This document shows positions 22,506-35,377 of a stretch of DNA of 64,000 bases, piece after piece. Position 1 is the stretch's first letter, and each line of letters starts with the position of its first letter. A program made the position numbers and the translations under genes. Source of the stretch: Toxonevra muliebris (taxonomy: Eukaryota; Arthropoda; Insecta; Diptera; Pallopteridae). The stretch spans positions 20,324,878-20,388,877 of the forward strand of contig OY829326.1 in the NCBI GenBank assembly GCA_963691655.1, in the 5' to 3' direction. Under the pieces are notes generated by a model that was given only the letters and a program-made list of their open reading frames with translations, ran no database searches and had not been told where the DNA came from.

Positions 22506-25500
22506 ACCAAATCAACTCGGATAAATTCATAATAATTTCTTCTAATAGTTTCTAATAGTCAATAGTGCGACCTGAAAGCTCTTGTGTGGCAACAATAGTA
22601 CCTTAAACATAGACGAAACTAGATAAAAATATTCAGTCCGCATTTTCAGTAAATTTATCTGTGTTATCATTTATACTCACTTTCAGTTTTTCATTACGAC
22701 AGTAATTATTCAATTACGAGTCTTACCAAATCCGTCACTGTCTTCCGTTTCAGAAGCTTCCGAACAGTTTGCGTGCATTCCTCTACATACTTATTTATAT
22801 TGCAAATGAATTTCGTGTGTTGTTCTCTCGTTGTTGATATTTTTTTCTTGAGCTTTAGTGTTGTTGCATGATTGCATCTTCCAGATGCAAAATCATTTGT
22901 TTTAATACAAACGATAAAAATCTAAATTAGACGCTAATTTTTAATAGCAACAGTAAAACACTCAAACATACAAGCATGTGAGTGCTTCGTTGCACTAAAA
23001 ATGGTGGCATGGTGGCAAACAAAACAAAAAAATACAAAAACAAAATGCTGTAACCATCAGATAGCAACAGTAGTAGTTGCATTTAGTCAGTTAGATTTTA
23101 CTATATTGTAAATGCGATTACAACGCATTTAACTGGATTTTTTTCTTTTTTAGTTTTTTGTTGTTTCTTTGTTGCTTAATTATGAAACATTTTTAAAGAA
23201 TTGCAGTGCGCTCCAAATGTGAATAGCTCAATTGAAATGCCACAAATAGTAGCAACAAACGAATGGACTTGCTATACACCAACAAAAATCAGGCGTAACA
23301 GGCAAAAGCAGAAACAAACAGCAATGTGAACCAACAATAAAAACAATTGCAAAAGGTTAATTTTGGCTGACTCTCAATGCTTGTTTAATTACATGCTTCG
23401 GTGTTTGAATGAGAAACATTTGCTAATTATTAGCTGTGAATGGACAGAATGGACGGTAGTGACGCTGGTGAACGTTTTGGTCAAAAGCATTACCCGCAAA
23501 GAACATACAGACGGGCCTGGTTAAACGAACGGTTGTGGCGGCGGCGGTTTGTTGTACCAATGACGCACACCAGCCAACCAAACTAAAGCGCAGCTAAACT
23601 AACCGATGAAGGTGAATGCAAGCATAAAAAGCAATTTTCATTATGTTCATAAAACCGTGAGCACAGGTGTCTTGCAAATAGTGGCTGCGAGTGTCTGTTG
23701 TTTTCTGCAACTGTTGTTGTTGCTGCTGCTGCCGCTACTAGCTCTAAGATTACAGACTTACTTTATATTGAATATGAGGTAGGAAGGCGGCGCTCATTGA
23801 CATGCGTTTAAATAAGATTTTTATTTTTTAATTTTACACATATTTTCATTTTGTTTTAAACAAATATTTATAATTGTTCTTAAGTTAATATTGAACTTAT
23901 TCTCTCCCCTTCGTCTTCTTTTTTAACTAGTATAGTATTACAGCAATTTGTAACGACTGCACCTCAAAAATTGTTTGCAAACGCAGTTCGCAGTTTTCAT
24001 TATATTTGAGCAAACAAACTCGCATTCGCTCGCGCCTTTTTTGCACCTTAAACGCTGCTAAAACGCATAAATCTTGGCCAAGTCAGTAGGTTGACAGATA
24101 CGTTAAATTTGCAAAGCTTGTGTGCATACACATTGCATAGATATATGCAGTTTCCTTTGGGGTGGAGTGAGAGAGACTGTGCGTTTTTGTGGCTGACTTT
24201 GTCATATTTGTCGTGTTAAGTTTAAATAGTGTGTTGGAATTAGTTTTCTGAATGTTTTATGACCAAAAAGTTCAAAGGTCATTGTAAGTAAATTGCTTGA
24301 TTTTGCATAGTGACATATATAGGTTGAAAATGTGCATGCACCCACGAAAAAATGGTATGCTTTATTATAAGAAAATAGTTAGGCAATTTATATTTAATTT
24401 TGAAGAAAGTGCATAGTTGGAAGACCAATTATCAATGGTCAAACTATTGAAGTTTTTTCTACTGGTAAAAATTTTGTTGCATGGAAAGCTTTATTTTATT
24501 TCTGGTTAAGAAAACTATGAAAATTACTTTGAACTCCTTATTACTAAATTGATTAGAGTTCGGGGGAAAAATGTTCCCTCTAGGCTTGAGTGTAAATATC
24601 AGCTTTATTGAAATGAAAATAGTTTCTTTTGATTCTGTGCTTGGAAGAAAACACTTTTCATGAAATATTTTTCACCAAGTTTTTCTAGTAACTAGATTTT
24701 ATTTTCTTATTAATTTATCGGTACAATAAAAATTAAAAAATATACATACTCGTTTTTAAAAACACAAAACCTGCAATCATTTTACGCAATCACAACCATG
24801 ACAAATTAAGACCCACTTCACGACCACTCAAGACACACTTTCATACATACATATGAATGTACCTAAATTAAATATGTATGTTTGTATGTATGTAAGTAGG
24901 TATAACTAATTTATGAATACACGAGGAAGTACAAAATAAAACGTAGCGTAAAACGTTAATTACACTCAAAAGCCAAATGCAAAAGAGATAAGAGCCAACA
25001 AAACAGCCACAAGAACAACAACTAGAGCCAATAACAACAACAACATACGAGGCAGGCAAGAAGCAAGCAAGATCTCGGTGCAACCACCTGTTGAAAAATA
25101 ATATAGCAAACGAAAACGACAGAAATTTCATTTTCATTGATAAGAAAGAAAAAAAATGTGGTGTACCCACTTCTTGTATTTTTACTTGTTCATAGTTCCT
25201 TCTACGACATTTTTGCTGTCTACTTCTGATAAGAAGCAGAACGTAAGCAGAACGCGTAGGTAGATATAGAGCGCCTATAAGTACAAGTACACATCATCAT
25301 ATTTATATAAACCCAAAATAAGTAACCTTGATAAAGTAAAATGAAAGGTGAGCTGATATTCCGAGAAGTTTGTCAATACAAGTGCAACAGCACTAAAAAT
25401 GTACTTAGAAATCAGTGATATGTAAAGAGAGAAAGAGAGAGAGAGAAAGTAAAATTGGAGAGTGAGTGTAAAACAAAAGAAATTGTTGTAATTAACCACG

Positions 25501-28500
25501 ACATCTACGTCGACGTCAGCGGCGGCTATCTCGGTCGTCGGCTCTGTCGTCGTCATGTAGCCACATCTGTTCTCGTATCTAGAAATGAAGTCTGATAAAA
25601 ATAGCAATAGAAACATTTTGCTTTAAATTTTGAAATATCTTTATTATTACTTTGCACTCAATTTCAATATGAATAGAAAATAATGCTTCAAATGTCCGTC
25701 CTTCTGCTTCTTTTAATGATATTTATTTGAAACGCACTTGCGGAGTCTTTTTTTTTTTTATTATTGTATTGTATTTAATTGTCGCAATATTAATTTAGTT
25801 AATTTAAGTGCATTTATTAGCCAGCAATTTATTAATAGAGGCAAGAAAGCGATATTAGTAGTTAGTGCAGAAAGAGTAGAGCACAGAGAAAGCGGGGGGA
25901 GGAGAAAGGAGGACGAAAGTGGTGTTCCCTGTTGTTATTGCTGTTAGTGAGTGTGTTGAGTTCGCACAGGTGTCGGTGATTTGTTAAGTTTTGAAGTGAT
26001 TATTGTTTTCGTTGTTGTATACTCAGGCATTTGTCAAACATTTTTATTATGTTGATTATTTTGTTTTTTGTTTCCTATGAATTTTTTTTTGGCTTTTGTT
26101 ATAATTTACATACATAAATTTTGCGTTTGAATTTTTTCTTTTTTTATTTATGGTGATTATTTAAAAGATTTTATGAATACTTTTGAAATATTTACGTACA
26201 TTTTTATACGATTTGATAAACGATCAAGCAGGTGCTGTGCACTGAAGAAGAGTTATTATTGAATTGAAATTATTAAAATTATCTTGAGTTTTATAATTCG
26301 ATGAAATAATACTTTGGTTCAGATATGACTTGCTAGAAGGAAGTATAAAATTCTATGAAATTATTGGGTATAAATTCTAAGCAATAAATGAAAAACTACC
26401 CAAACAATCAATTTGCACCCAAATGCAAAAACAATGAAGGTATCAGCTCATGAGAGTAATTTGAATTATGCTACTATCCATCGAGCAGAGAACCAGCTTT
26501 TCAGAAAATTTCAGGGAGCATTTTTTCTTCACACTAGTTCATTTTATTGCTTCCTAGGTCTCTGAACCGTTTTATATCCGGATATTCGGCACAGATCCGC
26601 ATTCTAGATATGAAATTCAAACTATGCTTAAGCGTTTTCCAGACAAAAACATAAGTTGTTTGAATACTGTTATCATCATTGGTTTCGCTGATGCTTTCCA
26701 GTGGACATTGCCATATGTGTGATTAGAGCAGAATTTGGACACCTGTTTTCAAAATAAAGTATCATATTTTACACATAGAAGTCTAACTTCTCAAGCCCAG
26801 CTGATTTTTCATATTTTTGGGAAACAATTTATTATATATATATCCAAATTCTAGAAGTAGCGTTTTTAAAATTTGAAGTTGAACTATGGGGCTTACGAAC
26901 ATAGAAAATGTTTTTTACTAGCAACCCTTCCTCTTTCTTCAATAGCAGTATGATTTCTAGCTCGAAGGTCAATTCACACCATTTAACTTCTAAATTATTT
27001 CAAAACAATCCCATTATCTTTTTAATTTCTTCTTGTCTCAAGATATTTCTGTATCAGTTTAACGTTTTTTCTATCTTCCTCTCCCTCTTTCTCCTCCTTC
27101 TATTTCTTTCATACATGAAGTTAAGAATTAAAGTTACATGTCGCACAGTCAACGCTTCATTTTGGTTTTGTTTTTTCATCACCAATTTGCAATTTCTCAT
27201 CTATTATGTGCAACTTGTTGCATTTAAGTTTAAATTGCGTTGAAGCATCACCACCTCCAGTTACACCACCAGTTGGTTGGCATGCACAACGATTAGCATT
27301 ACTTAACGAAGCATATGTTCAGCTGTTTGCTGAATCACCGTAACTACGTGCATTTTAGCTTAGCATTGCTTGGCTTAAATGTCTCTCGATCGCGCACTTG
27401 AAATGCCATTAGAGAAACACACTAACACTAAACTCGCCAATTCATCGATCATTGACGAGTTTTAAACGTTGGCAGCGGTTTGCAGCAACAACAGCAGTCG
27501 AGTCTGGTTGTAACTGTAACAACAACAGCAAAAACTTTAATGTTTGTCCACAAAATGCGGTTACGGTTATATTATTGGATGCGGCGTTGGTGCTGAGATG
27601 GTGGTGGCAGGAGTGAGCGTATCTCTTGAAACATTCATCCCAGCGGCGGTTAACTAACCGTTTCGTGTTACCACCAAACAACCAGCCGAGCAACCAAGCA
27701 AGCAACCAAACAACCAACCAACAAGTTGACGATATATTCCTCGTTGTCGTGTTTGCTGGGCAACAGGTGTGCTGCGTTGAAGTTTCTACTCTTTTTATTT
27801 TTTATGCTCTCATACTTGCTACAAATCACAAGGCTACTTGCGGCTAAAACGAGGTTTACATTCCGGCCGCCACTCGTTGTGTATATGGAACACTTTTTTG
27901 TGTCTGAATGTGTGTGTGTGTGTGTTTGTGATGCGTTGCAAATCGTTAAGCTCCACATACAACATTCAAACCACCATTCTTCAGACTAGTTTGGTAGCAA
28001 TGCACATACATGTGTGTATGATTGTTTTTCTTTGCTTAGCTAAAGGTGGCAAATGCTTTCCAGATGACTATGTAGTCGCTAGCATGTATGAAGAAAGTTG
28101 TTTGATTTAATGAAATCATTTTTGCTTTAATTGCAATCTTCCATGATACTTTACTTCAGGCAATCCACTTAAATATGCAGGCATGTTTTACTGCAACTCA
28201 ATTTGCTTAAGCGTTTCTCAAATTTCCATGTATGCAAATATTCTATACCATCATAAACTAAACTTATACGCCTTAGCTGCATACAGTTAAAAAAAAAAAA
28301 ATAAATAAAATAAATTTGTAATTTGTCCAGCAACAGACAGAAAATTAATGACACCTTCAAGTTAACTCCCATACCTTCTCATTTTTACATGTACCCCCAC
28401 ATAGTATCAGCTAGCGACTCATAGCTTAAAATCTCGCTAAAAGCTGCGCAAAATAATAACAATAGTATCATAAATTTCAAATGCATTCATCCATTGGTTG

Positions 28501-29417
28501 TGAGGCATGGAAAAGTAAAGAAAAGAGTAAAGGAATCTTTTGGTGGCAGCAACACAATACAAATACACTGAACATATGTTTGCAGCGCCCTCATTGCCTG
28601 AGGCTCGAACTGTTTGCTGTTTCTTTATTTGTTATTTGCTGTTAGTTTTATAGCTGATCTCATATGAATGAAAACCGACAACAACTATGTACACTACTAA
28701 ATTGTTGCTGTTGGTGTTGTCCATATGGAAAGGTGTTTTCAGTTTCTCATTTGACACCATTGGTTTGGTTGTTGCCAGTTGCCTGTTGGCGATCATGGTG
28801 ACAATAAATGTTAAATTATGAGACAATAATTGTTGTCGTGTTGATATTTATTTTATTTTATTTTATTTCTTTTTTGTTTTAGGCAAGAATGAAATTCATG
28901 CTTAAAAATAATGTCTTTGTATTAGTAAAGTATTATTTTATGATATTGTTGTTGGGATATAATAGTATTTTATGGTTTTATTTATTTAACTAAAACTTTT
29001 ATAGGTATATTTTTATGTTTCACAAATGGTAAAGCTCTCACTTCTTGAATAAAAATTCATGTTTGGTGAAATTGTTTATAAAGATGAGGATGTGCTATGT
29101 ACGCCCATATACAGATTTTTATTCAGAAAATGGCTAGCTGCACTGCAAAGGCTACACAATTCCTGGTATTTTTCTATTGCCTCTAATTAAAACCAAGTGA
29201 ATTTATTTTAGCAGTAGTTGCTTTTTTAAAGGTTAGAATTGTTTCTACTCAGGAGTCTACCAACCGTACTCTTTGAAACAAAACATGTTCATTTGTTTTA
29301 GTTATTCTTTTTTGTATCTTGCCGTTTTTCATTTTGGTGCCAATTGTTCCCTTTTTTTATTATCCAAAAAAAAAAAAAAAAAATTTTATTATTGGAGGTA
29401 CTCGTATTTGTAAAGAG
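22506..29417. other. Long non-coding stretch, no gene seen
   Basis: Nearly 7 kb of AT-rich DNA with CAA, GTT and CTG triplet tracts, (AG)n at 25431-25446, (AACC)-like units at 27670-27720 and (TG)n near 27910-27925. All open frames are either hydrophobic T-rich runs (26908-27243) or repeat-driven. No transposon ends or protein motifs were recognised. Such sequence is typical of large fly introns. Confidence 0.65.
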
Positions 29418-29490
29418 CAGAGGCCGTCAATCTTTTTCGACCGAGGAGCCCTTTCGCATTGCATTCGGTTTTGAGCAGCCCCTGGAATAA
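29418..29490. mobile_element. Possible hAT-type transposon terminus
   Basis: CAGAGGCCGTCAATC at 29418-29432, followed by CGACCGAGGAGCCC and GAGCAGCCCCTGG, resembles the ends of hAT elements that begin CAGAGG(T/C)-GTCAA-CT and contain 'GGGGC' repeats. I could not find the opposite end or an 8-bp duplication, so this is a pattern match only. Confidence 0.35.
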
Positions 29491-30141
29491 AATCACAAAT
29501 GAAATGAAAATTACTTTAAACATGTTTAAATTAATTTTTAATTGAATCAAAAAACATAGTTTAAGATTTGCATCCATTAGTGAAAATTCATAGCCAAAGT
29601 AGACGTACAAAAAAAAAACACAAATGATTAAAGTTGAAAAAAAAACTGTCTTTTTAAACATGCTTTTTGCATTTATGGTTAGAGTTTCTCCAAATCATGA
29701 CACAATTATCTTTTCAGATTTAGCTGGAAAACTGCATAAGAATTACTGCCACGATTATGGATCTGAAAACCCAGATTACTATTATTTAATGAATTTAAAA
29801 TTTTTCGAAGTTTCACATTTCTGTTTTAATTTTTTTGTAAAAAAGTGGCTGACAAGTTTTTCATGGATCCTTTCTTTTTTTTGTATTCTTTTTCTATCTA
29901 CAAAATATGGTAAGCTTAATTAGGAGGGTTTAAACTCTCTTTTTCTTTTTGAGGTCATTCAGCATTTTCAAAAGTAATGTCTTAAACTAAAAGATAATAA
30001 ATTTATAATATAAGTATAGTGAAACTCTTATTTTTATTAGGCCTGCAAATAGTTAAAGTGAAAGAAAAAGAAAAACAGAATTGTATATAGTTGCTTAGGA
30101 AAAGCATATATTTGAATATATTTTATTGGAGAGTGTTATAA
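29491..30141. other. AT-rich non-coding DNA
   Basis: The plus-strand frame at 29624-29923 is Phe/Lys/Leu-rich and resembles nothing I know. The stretch beside the piggyBac stop codon shows no TTAACCC-type terminus, so that end of the element could not be located. Confidence 0.5.
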
Positions 30142-31983
30142 TTACTCATCGTAATCACTGAAACATTTGATATGCAAGTGGACATTACATTTTTTGCACG
30201 TATGAAAGGTGTGCTTGTGACATATCTTACAGCGCCGCTCTTTATCGTATGGTGCTTTCTCAACGACGTGCGTTCGTACATTGGCTCTTGGCAAAGTTCT
30301 TGGTCTTTCGGATTCTTCATTGGCGTCGATATCATCTTTCACTTCATCCTCAGTATCTGGTTTACTAGAGATTTCCAGCAATTTCGTCCTTGAAGAGAAG
30401 TTTAGTCGAAGGCTTTTGGTATTATTCATAGGATATAATGCGATGCAACTTCCAAGCATTTATTGCTGAGCTGTTCAACGCATTGACCCACAACGGCCAC
30501 CACCACTTTTTCCCTCTAACTGCAATGCGATAATTTGCTACGGCATTGTCGTGCAAATCAACCCCTCCCATATGCTTGTTGTACTGAGTAATTACATTTG
30601 GCTGGGAAACACTGAGTTTCTTTTTGTCCTTACGATCATAACGCTTTGCCAGACGTATTGGTTCAAGTTTGACGTTGTTTGTTGCCAGTGTTAACTCCGA
30701 ATTATCATCCCATCGCACAACTAAGATTTTATTCTTTGGGTCAAACGCATGATCATAGTTATACTTATGTAAATTTTGTCCAGATCTAAAAGTGTCGTTA
30801 TCGTTACACATTCGATTTGAGCGAACCGTTCCAGTTGCTCGAAATTTTCTTTCACTCAGAAGGCACAACAAATAGTGCATGTCTGGATTTGGTACGCACT
30901 TCATAAGATCAAGAACGACACTTGCACCCAATCCTACCTTCTTGTCGTACGGTGTCGAGGCACCAGCATACGGTGCGGCATTGAAAGATATCCATCAGAC
31001 GAACAGAGACACCAGTATTTGAAGCCAAAACGAATTGGCTTACCTCGAATGAACATTTTGCAATTGTGTCGGCCATAGTATGGTATCATCTGCTCGTCGA
31101 CTGACTGCTGGTATTTGTTATTTAGTGTACTTAGTAGTGGTCTAACTTTTGCAATTGTCTGTAAAATGAAGGTATCTTTTCATGAGTCTAAACTTGGTTC
31201 AAGACATCGCCTGTTTCACAATTGGTACGCCTTGTGATGGTAGATGTAGACCAGTAAAACTCAGTTTTTGGCACAGTGTGATATCCAGAGAAGAGTAGAA
31301 CTCCTATAAATCTCTTCATATCAACATCGTTACAAGTGAAATCTGAATTGTATTGCGAGGCGTATAGATTTGTATCAATTATCAACTTTATAATCTCATC
31401 ATCGAAGAAGTACAGAAACAGTTCCATTGGAGACTTGCCACCTGGGGAAAGAAAAGCACTTACTATCATATTTGTTCGGGAAAACAGTAAACAAACAGCT
31501 GCCTAATTTCTGGATCAAAGCTTTACGTAATGGTTCAACTAGTGTTCATTCATAGTGTTCTTCATTTGTGTCACTGAACTTAAAATTGTTTCTATTTGTA
31601 CGTCGCCACTTCAGTAGACCAAATTCAGCCAATGGGGTAAAATTTTCGACAGGAAAATTAGCATGCGTTGAGGAGGTGGATGGACTTATATTATCTGCGC
31701 CATAAGTAGCCAAATCTGCTGCGTCGTCATCTGCAGGCATATACTCTATTTCCACTTCACCAGCGATTTCTTTCCGCTTGTCCACATCTTCGAACATCTT
31801 ATCGTCGTCTATACATTCCTCATCGCTGATAGCGTCGACTGTGTCTGGTGGAACATATATAACATTGGTAACATTATTGAGTGCAGATGATGCTTCTCCC
31901 AATCGTTGATCTTCGCCCATGCCTACATCGATATTCAGCTCCATCAAAATTTTTGCCATCGTTAAAGCACGTCTGCGAGCCAT
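30142..31983 (-). pseudogene. piggyBac transposase, frameshifted and missing the second catalytic Asp
   Basis: Read from the ATG at 31983 (MARRRALTMAKILMEL), the acidic N-terminal region ends at a stop at 31546. The DDE_Tnp_1_7-type core resumes at 31469 (MELFLYFFDDEIIKLI...). The first catalytic Asp is in SVDEQMIPYYGRH (codon 31096-31098). A shift near 31000 leads into STPYDKKVGLGASVVLDL. Then, at about 30870, DMHY joins directly to LLCLLSERKFRATGTV. The 'FDN-FTS' block carrying the second catalytic Asp in piggyBac proteins is deleted. RWDDN (Asp codons 30704-30709), QYNKHMGGVDLHD and a C-terminal Cys/His cluster (CKICHKHTFHTCKKC) follow, with another shift at about 30440. The stop is at 30142. 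A candidate end, GGGTTAA, lies at 32567-32573; the opposite end was not found. Confidence 0.92.
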
Positions 31984-32573
31984 TGTTCTTATAAAAGCAC
32001 AATAAGTAACAAAACAAAAATGCTACCACATATTAAACTTACTTTATTTTATTGAGCATTATTTTATTTTTTTTATAAACCAATTTCTTAAAAACACAAA
32101 TCACAAGAAAATTTCAACACGTTAATGTTTTGTACCAATAAAAAAAGCGCCAAAACTTGTGAGAAATCAGCTGTCACAATTGTAGATTATGCGCCAATGG
32201 TTCAAAGAAAGAACCACTGAAAAGTAACCTGTGATTGTGGGAGAGAATTTAACTAGGGAGGAAAGAGGAGTAGATTATTTTTTAGTTCGGTCTTTGCTCT
32301 TTTTACTTCAGCCATTTTTATTTCGGATTTTTATTACTAATTAATTATTTGTTATAATTAATTTGAAAAAGATCAAAAAAAGAGATTTTATTCAACCCCC
32401 ATCTGGGGAAGGAGAGCGAGGGTTTTTGGGAAAGATAATAAATTATTTTTTAACCCAAAACTTCAAATTATATTTTAGTAAAAAAATATTTAAAAATATA
32501 ATATTTTTTGCGAAAAATAATTGATATCAAAGTTGCTGGTTCAAAAAAGAAACAGGCGCGTATGATGGGTTAA
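31984..32573. mobile_element. Probable piggyBac 5' flank with candidate GGG|TTAA end
   Basis: This AT-rich stretch lies upstream of the transposase ATG. It ends in GCGCGTATGATGGGTTAA (TTAA at 32570-32573), so reading inward from the end gives TTAACCCATCATACGCGC, the form of many piggyBac-like termini. Another TTAACCC at 32450 faces it, so the true end is uncertain. Without the partner end this remains inference. Confidence 0.4.
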
Positions 32574-35161
32574 AGAAAATAACAGAGAATGTTGTACTTT
32601 ATATCCCCTTCAAGACCCAATTAAAGTAAAGTAAAATAAAAGGCTTTTTTCACCAAAGGAAGTGTTTTTTAGGGCGGTTGCTCTGCAACTCCAGAACTGA
32701 TTTTTGTGGATTTTTCATCTATCATACCCCCACTAACAATTACTGTAGAAAAATTTCAAATAAGTATTATTATGATGAAAATCTTTATACTGACTGGACT
32801 ATCAATATTCTTTATTCTTAAGTTAGAAATATAGTAGAATAACGAGCAACAAGCAAAGCAAAAAAAAAAAAAACCACTTTGCTCTTTAGTATGTAAATAC
32901 TACAGGGTTGATTTCTTTTGTTGGTTGTATTTGCTCATCGCTTCACTATGCTTTTCAGCCTTTCAATATTTACATCTATTCTACAAAAGCTTTCTTTAAG
33001 CAAGCAGATTTTATGTCGTGCTATTTAATATCTTTCTAAATTTCAAAACAATACCGCAAGTAGAACTGAATTTTTTTATCTTTCTTCCTTATTTTGAGAG
33101 TTGAATTCTTATCTTTTCTCCACTTGCACCGTTTTTGAAGAAGATTGCAATTCTTTTCCTGCGGCATTTTAATTATTATTTGATCTTATGATATTTTTCT
33201 TTTTGAGTTGCTGTTTTGTTCACTTTTCTATTTTATATATAATTTTCACTTTCCATTCTCAAACCTCAAACCTGACTTTAGGAATTAAATTTTTCGCCAC
33301 CATTCTACTTTAATTCTTTTAGCTTTTACCGACCAGTTCTGAAAACTGATTGACCTATCAGTTCCGGTGTTTGTTTTATGGTTTTAAAATGAACAGACAT
33401 TTGTCCTTATTTTTTAACTAACTAGTTTAATTTTTAATACAACGGGTAAAGGTGAAACCAGAAGAGACCAAGAGACGCAATAAGTAATTAATTCGACGAG
33501 TCCTATATTAAGCAACTAAGATCTGTATAGTCATCAATAAACTCCTTCCTTCCGCCATTCAGCAATTGCCGCACTCTGTTTCAACTTTGATTAGGGAATT
33601 CGTTCAGAACATTGTGGGCTGTGAAAAGGAGCCATTGTGCAATGGCGTTATGAGACTGGTTTAGGATAAATTAACATCTACATATGTTACTCAACACATT
33701 CTCGCACTTTCAAGCTTCAAACATTAACTACTGAAAATCTCGCAAACATTTCTAAGATATCACTGCCATTGCAGTTATAGCTTAACATAAGCGCTCGCAA
33801 ATTAAAAGGTGAAACATAAAAATCACGCATACTCTCACACAAATATGTACTGATATGCACTTGCAAATACCCATTTACCTATACCCATAATTGCTGCTGC
33901 TACTACTGCTACATAATACAAACCACTTGCTACTGTTATTTGCAATGAATTGCAACCAGAGGAGGCAAGCAACAGCGACTGTAACAGCAGTCAGCAATGA
34001 ACAAATTAATTTATCAAATTGTTGTTAATGTCAAATGTTGCAACGAAGTTTAAAAAATAAAATAAAAATAAAAACAATATAAACAAAAAGCAAAGAAAAA
34101 GAAATCAATTGATGATTTTTAAATATAATTAATAATGAACGTTAGCGGCAATTGGAATTGCAACATATGAATAAATGAAATGATCTTTACGGCAATAGCA
34201 ATAATAAAATAATAATGACAATAGCACCAGCAACAACAACATAGAATGATAGCAAATGAACAATTGCAGCAATTAAATTGAAAAATTAACATAAACGAAT
34301 AGCAGCAGCAACAACAACAGTAATAATAATAATAAAAAAAAAACCTTTAAGCAGTAACAATAAAAATTATTACTGAGGGATCGTGACTGACGACTGTTGT
34401 TGTTGCTGCTGCTAATATTTACTACAAACGATCAATTGAGTTTTCTACAAATGAAAAGGCGCTTCATTGGAATGTTTTTTGTTATTGTAGCTGTTGTTTT
34501 TGTAATTGTATCATGATTAACGTCATTTCCTGAAAAAGCAAAAAGAATTTGTAGTATGCCAGCATCAGCAGCAGTAGCAGCAGCAACAACAAACTCCAAC
34601 AAGTGTTACTAAAATAAGTAGCAGCGATATCAAGAGCAGAAGCAGCAGCAGCAGCAGCAATTGTTGCAGCTGTGTAGATTTCAATTAAAAATCAAAAAGA
34701 AAAATAAATTGATGTTGATATTGTTGCTGTTGCTCTTGCTGTTGTTGTTGCTGATATTGACATGCAACACTTGTCAATTTAAATTTATTTATGTTGTTGC
34801 TAACCATTGCGATTGTGATAAATGTGCTCAGTAATCAACCTCACAAAAAAGTAAAATTGTTGTTGCTAATAGGCATAAAAGCATATGAGCATAAGAAATC
34901 CTTTTGCAAAATGTGTTGCTAATAGTTAAAGTTACGACATACTACAGGTATTTACATAGTGGCTGTTGCTGCTGGTGGTAGTACCGTTTGCATTGAATAA
35001 ATACTTCCTGTTTTATTTAAATTTTCGTATTACTTTTCACAGCACAAAAACTTATGTAAAAATCTCAAAAGAGAAAATATACACTGAAAGAAATTAATAA
35101 ATAGAAACTTTTACTTTTTTCATGTTGATTCAATATTTAAAAAAAATGTAAGTTGGGTCTG
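32574..35161. other. Non-coding DNA with CAG/CAA-rich interval
   Basis: No gene seen. From 33880 to 34780 the DNA is dense in GCA/CAA/AAT repeats (for example GCAGCAGCAGCAGCAGC around 34640). A stretch at 33440-33640 with AATAAACTCC and an adjacent pyrimidine-rich run looks faintly like an LTR but lacks defined ends. On the minus strand AATAAA (plus 35012-35017) lies 145 bp beyond the stop of the candidate exon and could be its poly(A) signal. Confidence 0.6.
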
Positions 35162-35377
35162 CTAGAATTCATTGATGAATTGGAATTGGGTTGAAGCTAA
35201 TTCTATTGTGTTGGATGCTTTAGAACCCGATGGATTGTAACTGTTGGCATCATCAAAGACTGAAGTGCCACTCATTAAGCGATTATGTCGACGATGTAGC
35301 TGTGACTCGAGAGTAGTGAAATCTTTCCAATTTGGCCCCTTGGCTACTCTTCTGCTAAGAGTTCTCACATCCAAGAG
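35162..35377 (-). CDS. Candidate 3'-terminal exon of an unidentified host gene
   Basis: Seventy-one codons read LLDVRTLSRRVAKGPNWKDF...SFINEF-like sequence ending QFQFINEF and TAG (35162-35164). Composition is balanced and mixed, unlike every other non-transposon frame here, with no triplet repeat. The start fits a splice acceptor: directly upstream on the minus strand is a pyrimidine-rich run ending TTCTTAAATAG, and a CTAAC branch-point match lies at plus 35401-35405, about 24 nt away. The in-frame codon before the exon is that same TAG, so the frame cannot extend further without splicing; phase 0 is implied. AATAAA follows the stop by about 145 bp. The tail is hydrophilic with basic and Ser/Asn-rich parts, as in the cytoplasmic C-terminus of a receptor or channel, but I recognise no domain. 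It could still be a chance frame. Confidence 0.5.
   Translation of the reverse strand, partial: LLDVRTLSRRVAKGPNWKDFTTLESQLHRRHNRLMSGTSVFDDANSYNPSGSKASNTIELASTQFQFINEF

Noticed and set aside
29624..29923. 99-codon frame between the hAT-like terminus and piggyBac, as hAT transposase
   Set aside because: No hAT motif (no W-(A)-x-HR-type or dimerisation pattern). Composition is typical of AT-rich chance frames.
32450..32573. TTAACCC...GGGTTAA pair as a 120-bp MITE
   Set aside because: The ends match only over CCCA, so this is more likely a chance pair or one true piggyBac end plus a chance TTAA.
33440..33640. LTR-like stretch with AATAAACTCC and pyrimidine-rich run
   Set aside because: No TG...CA ends, no short duplication and no second copy in the window.
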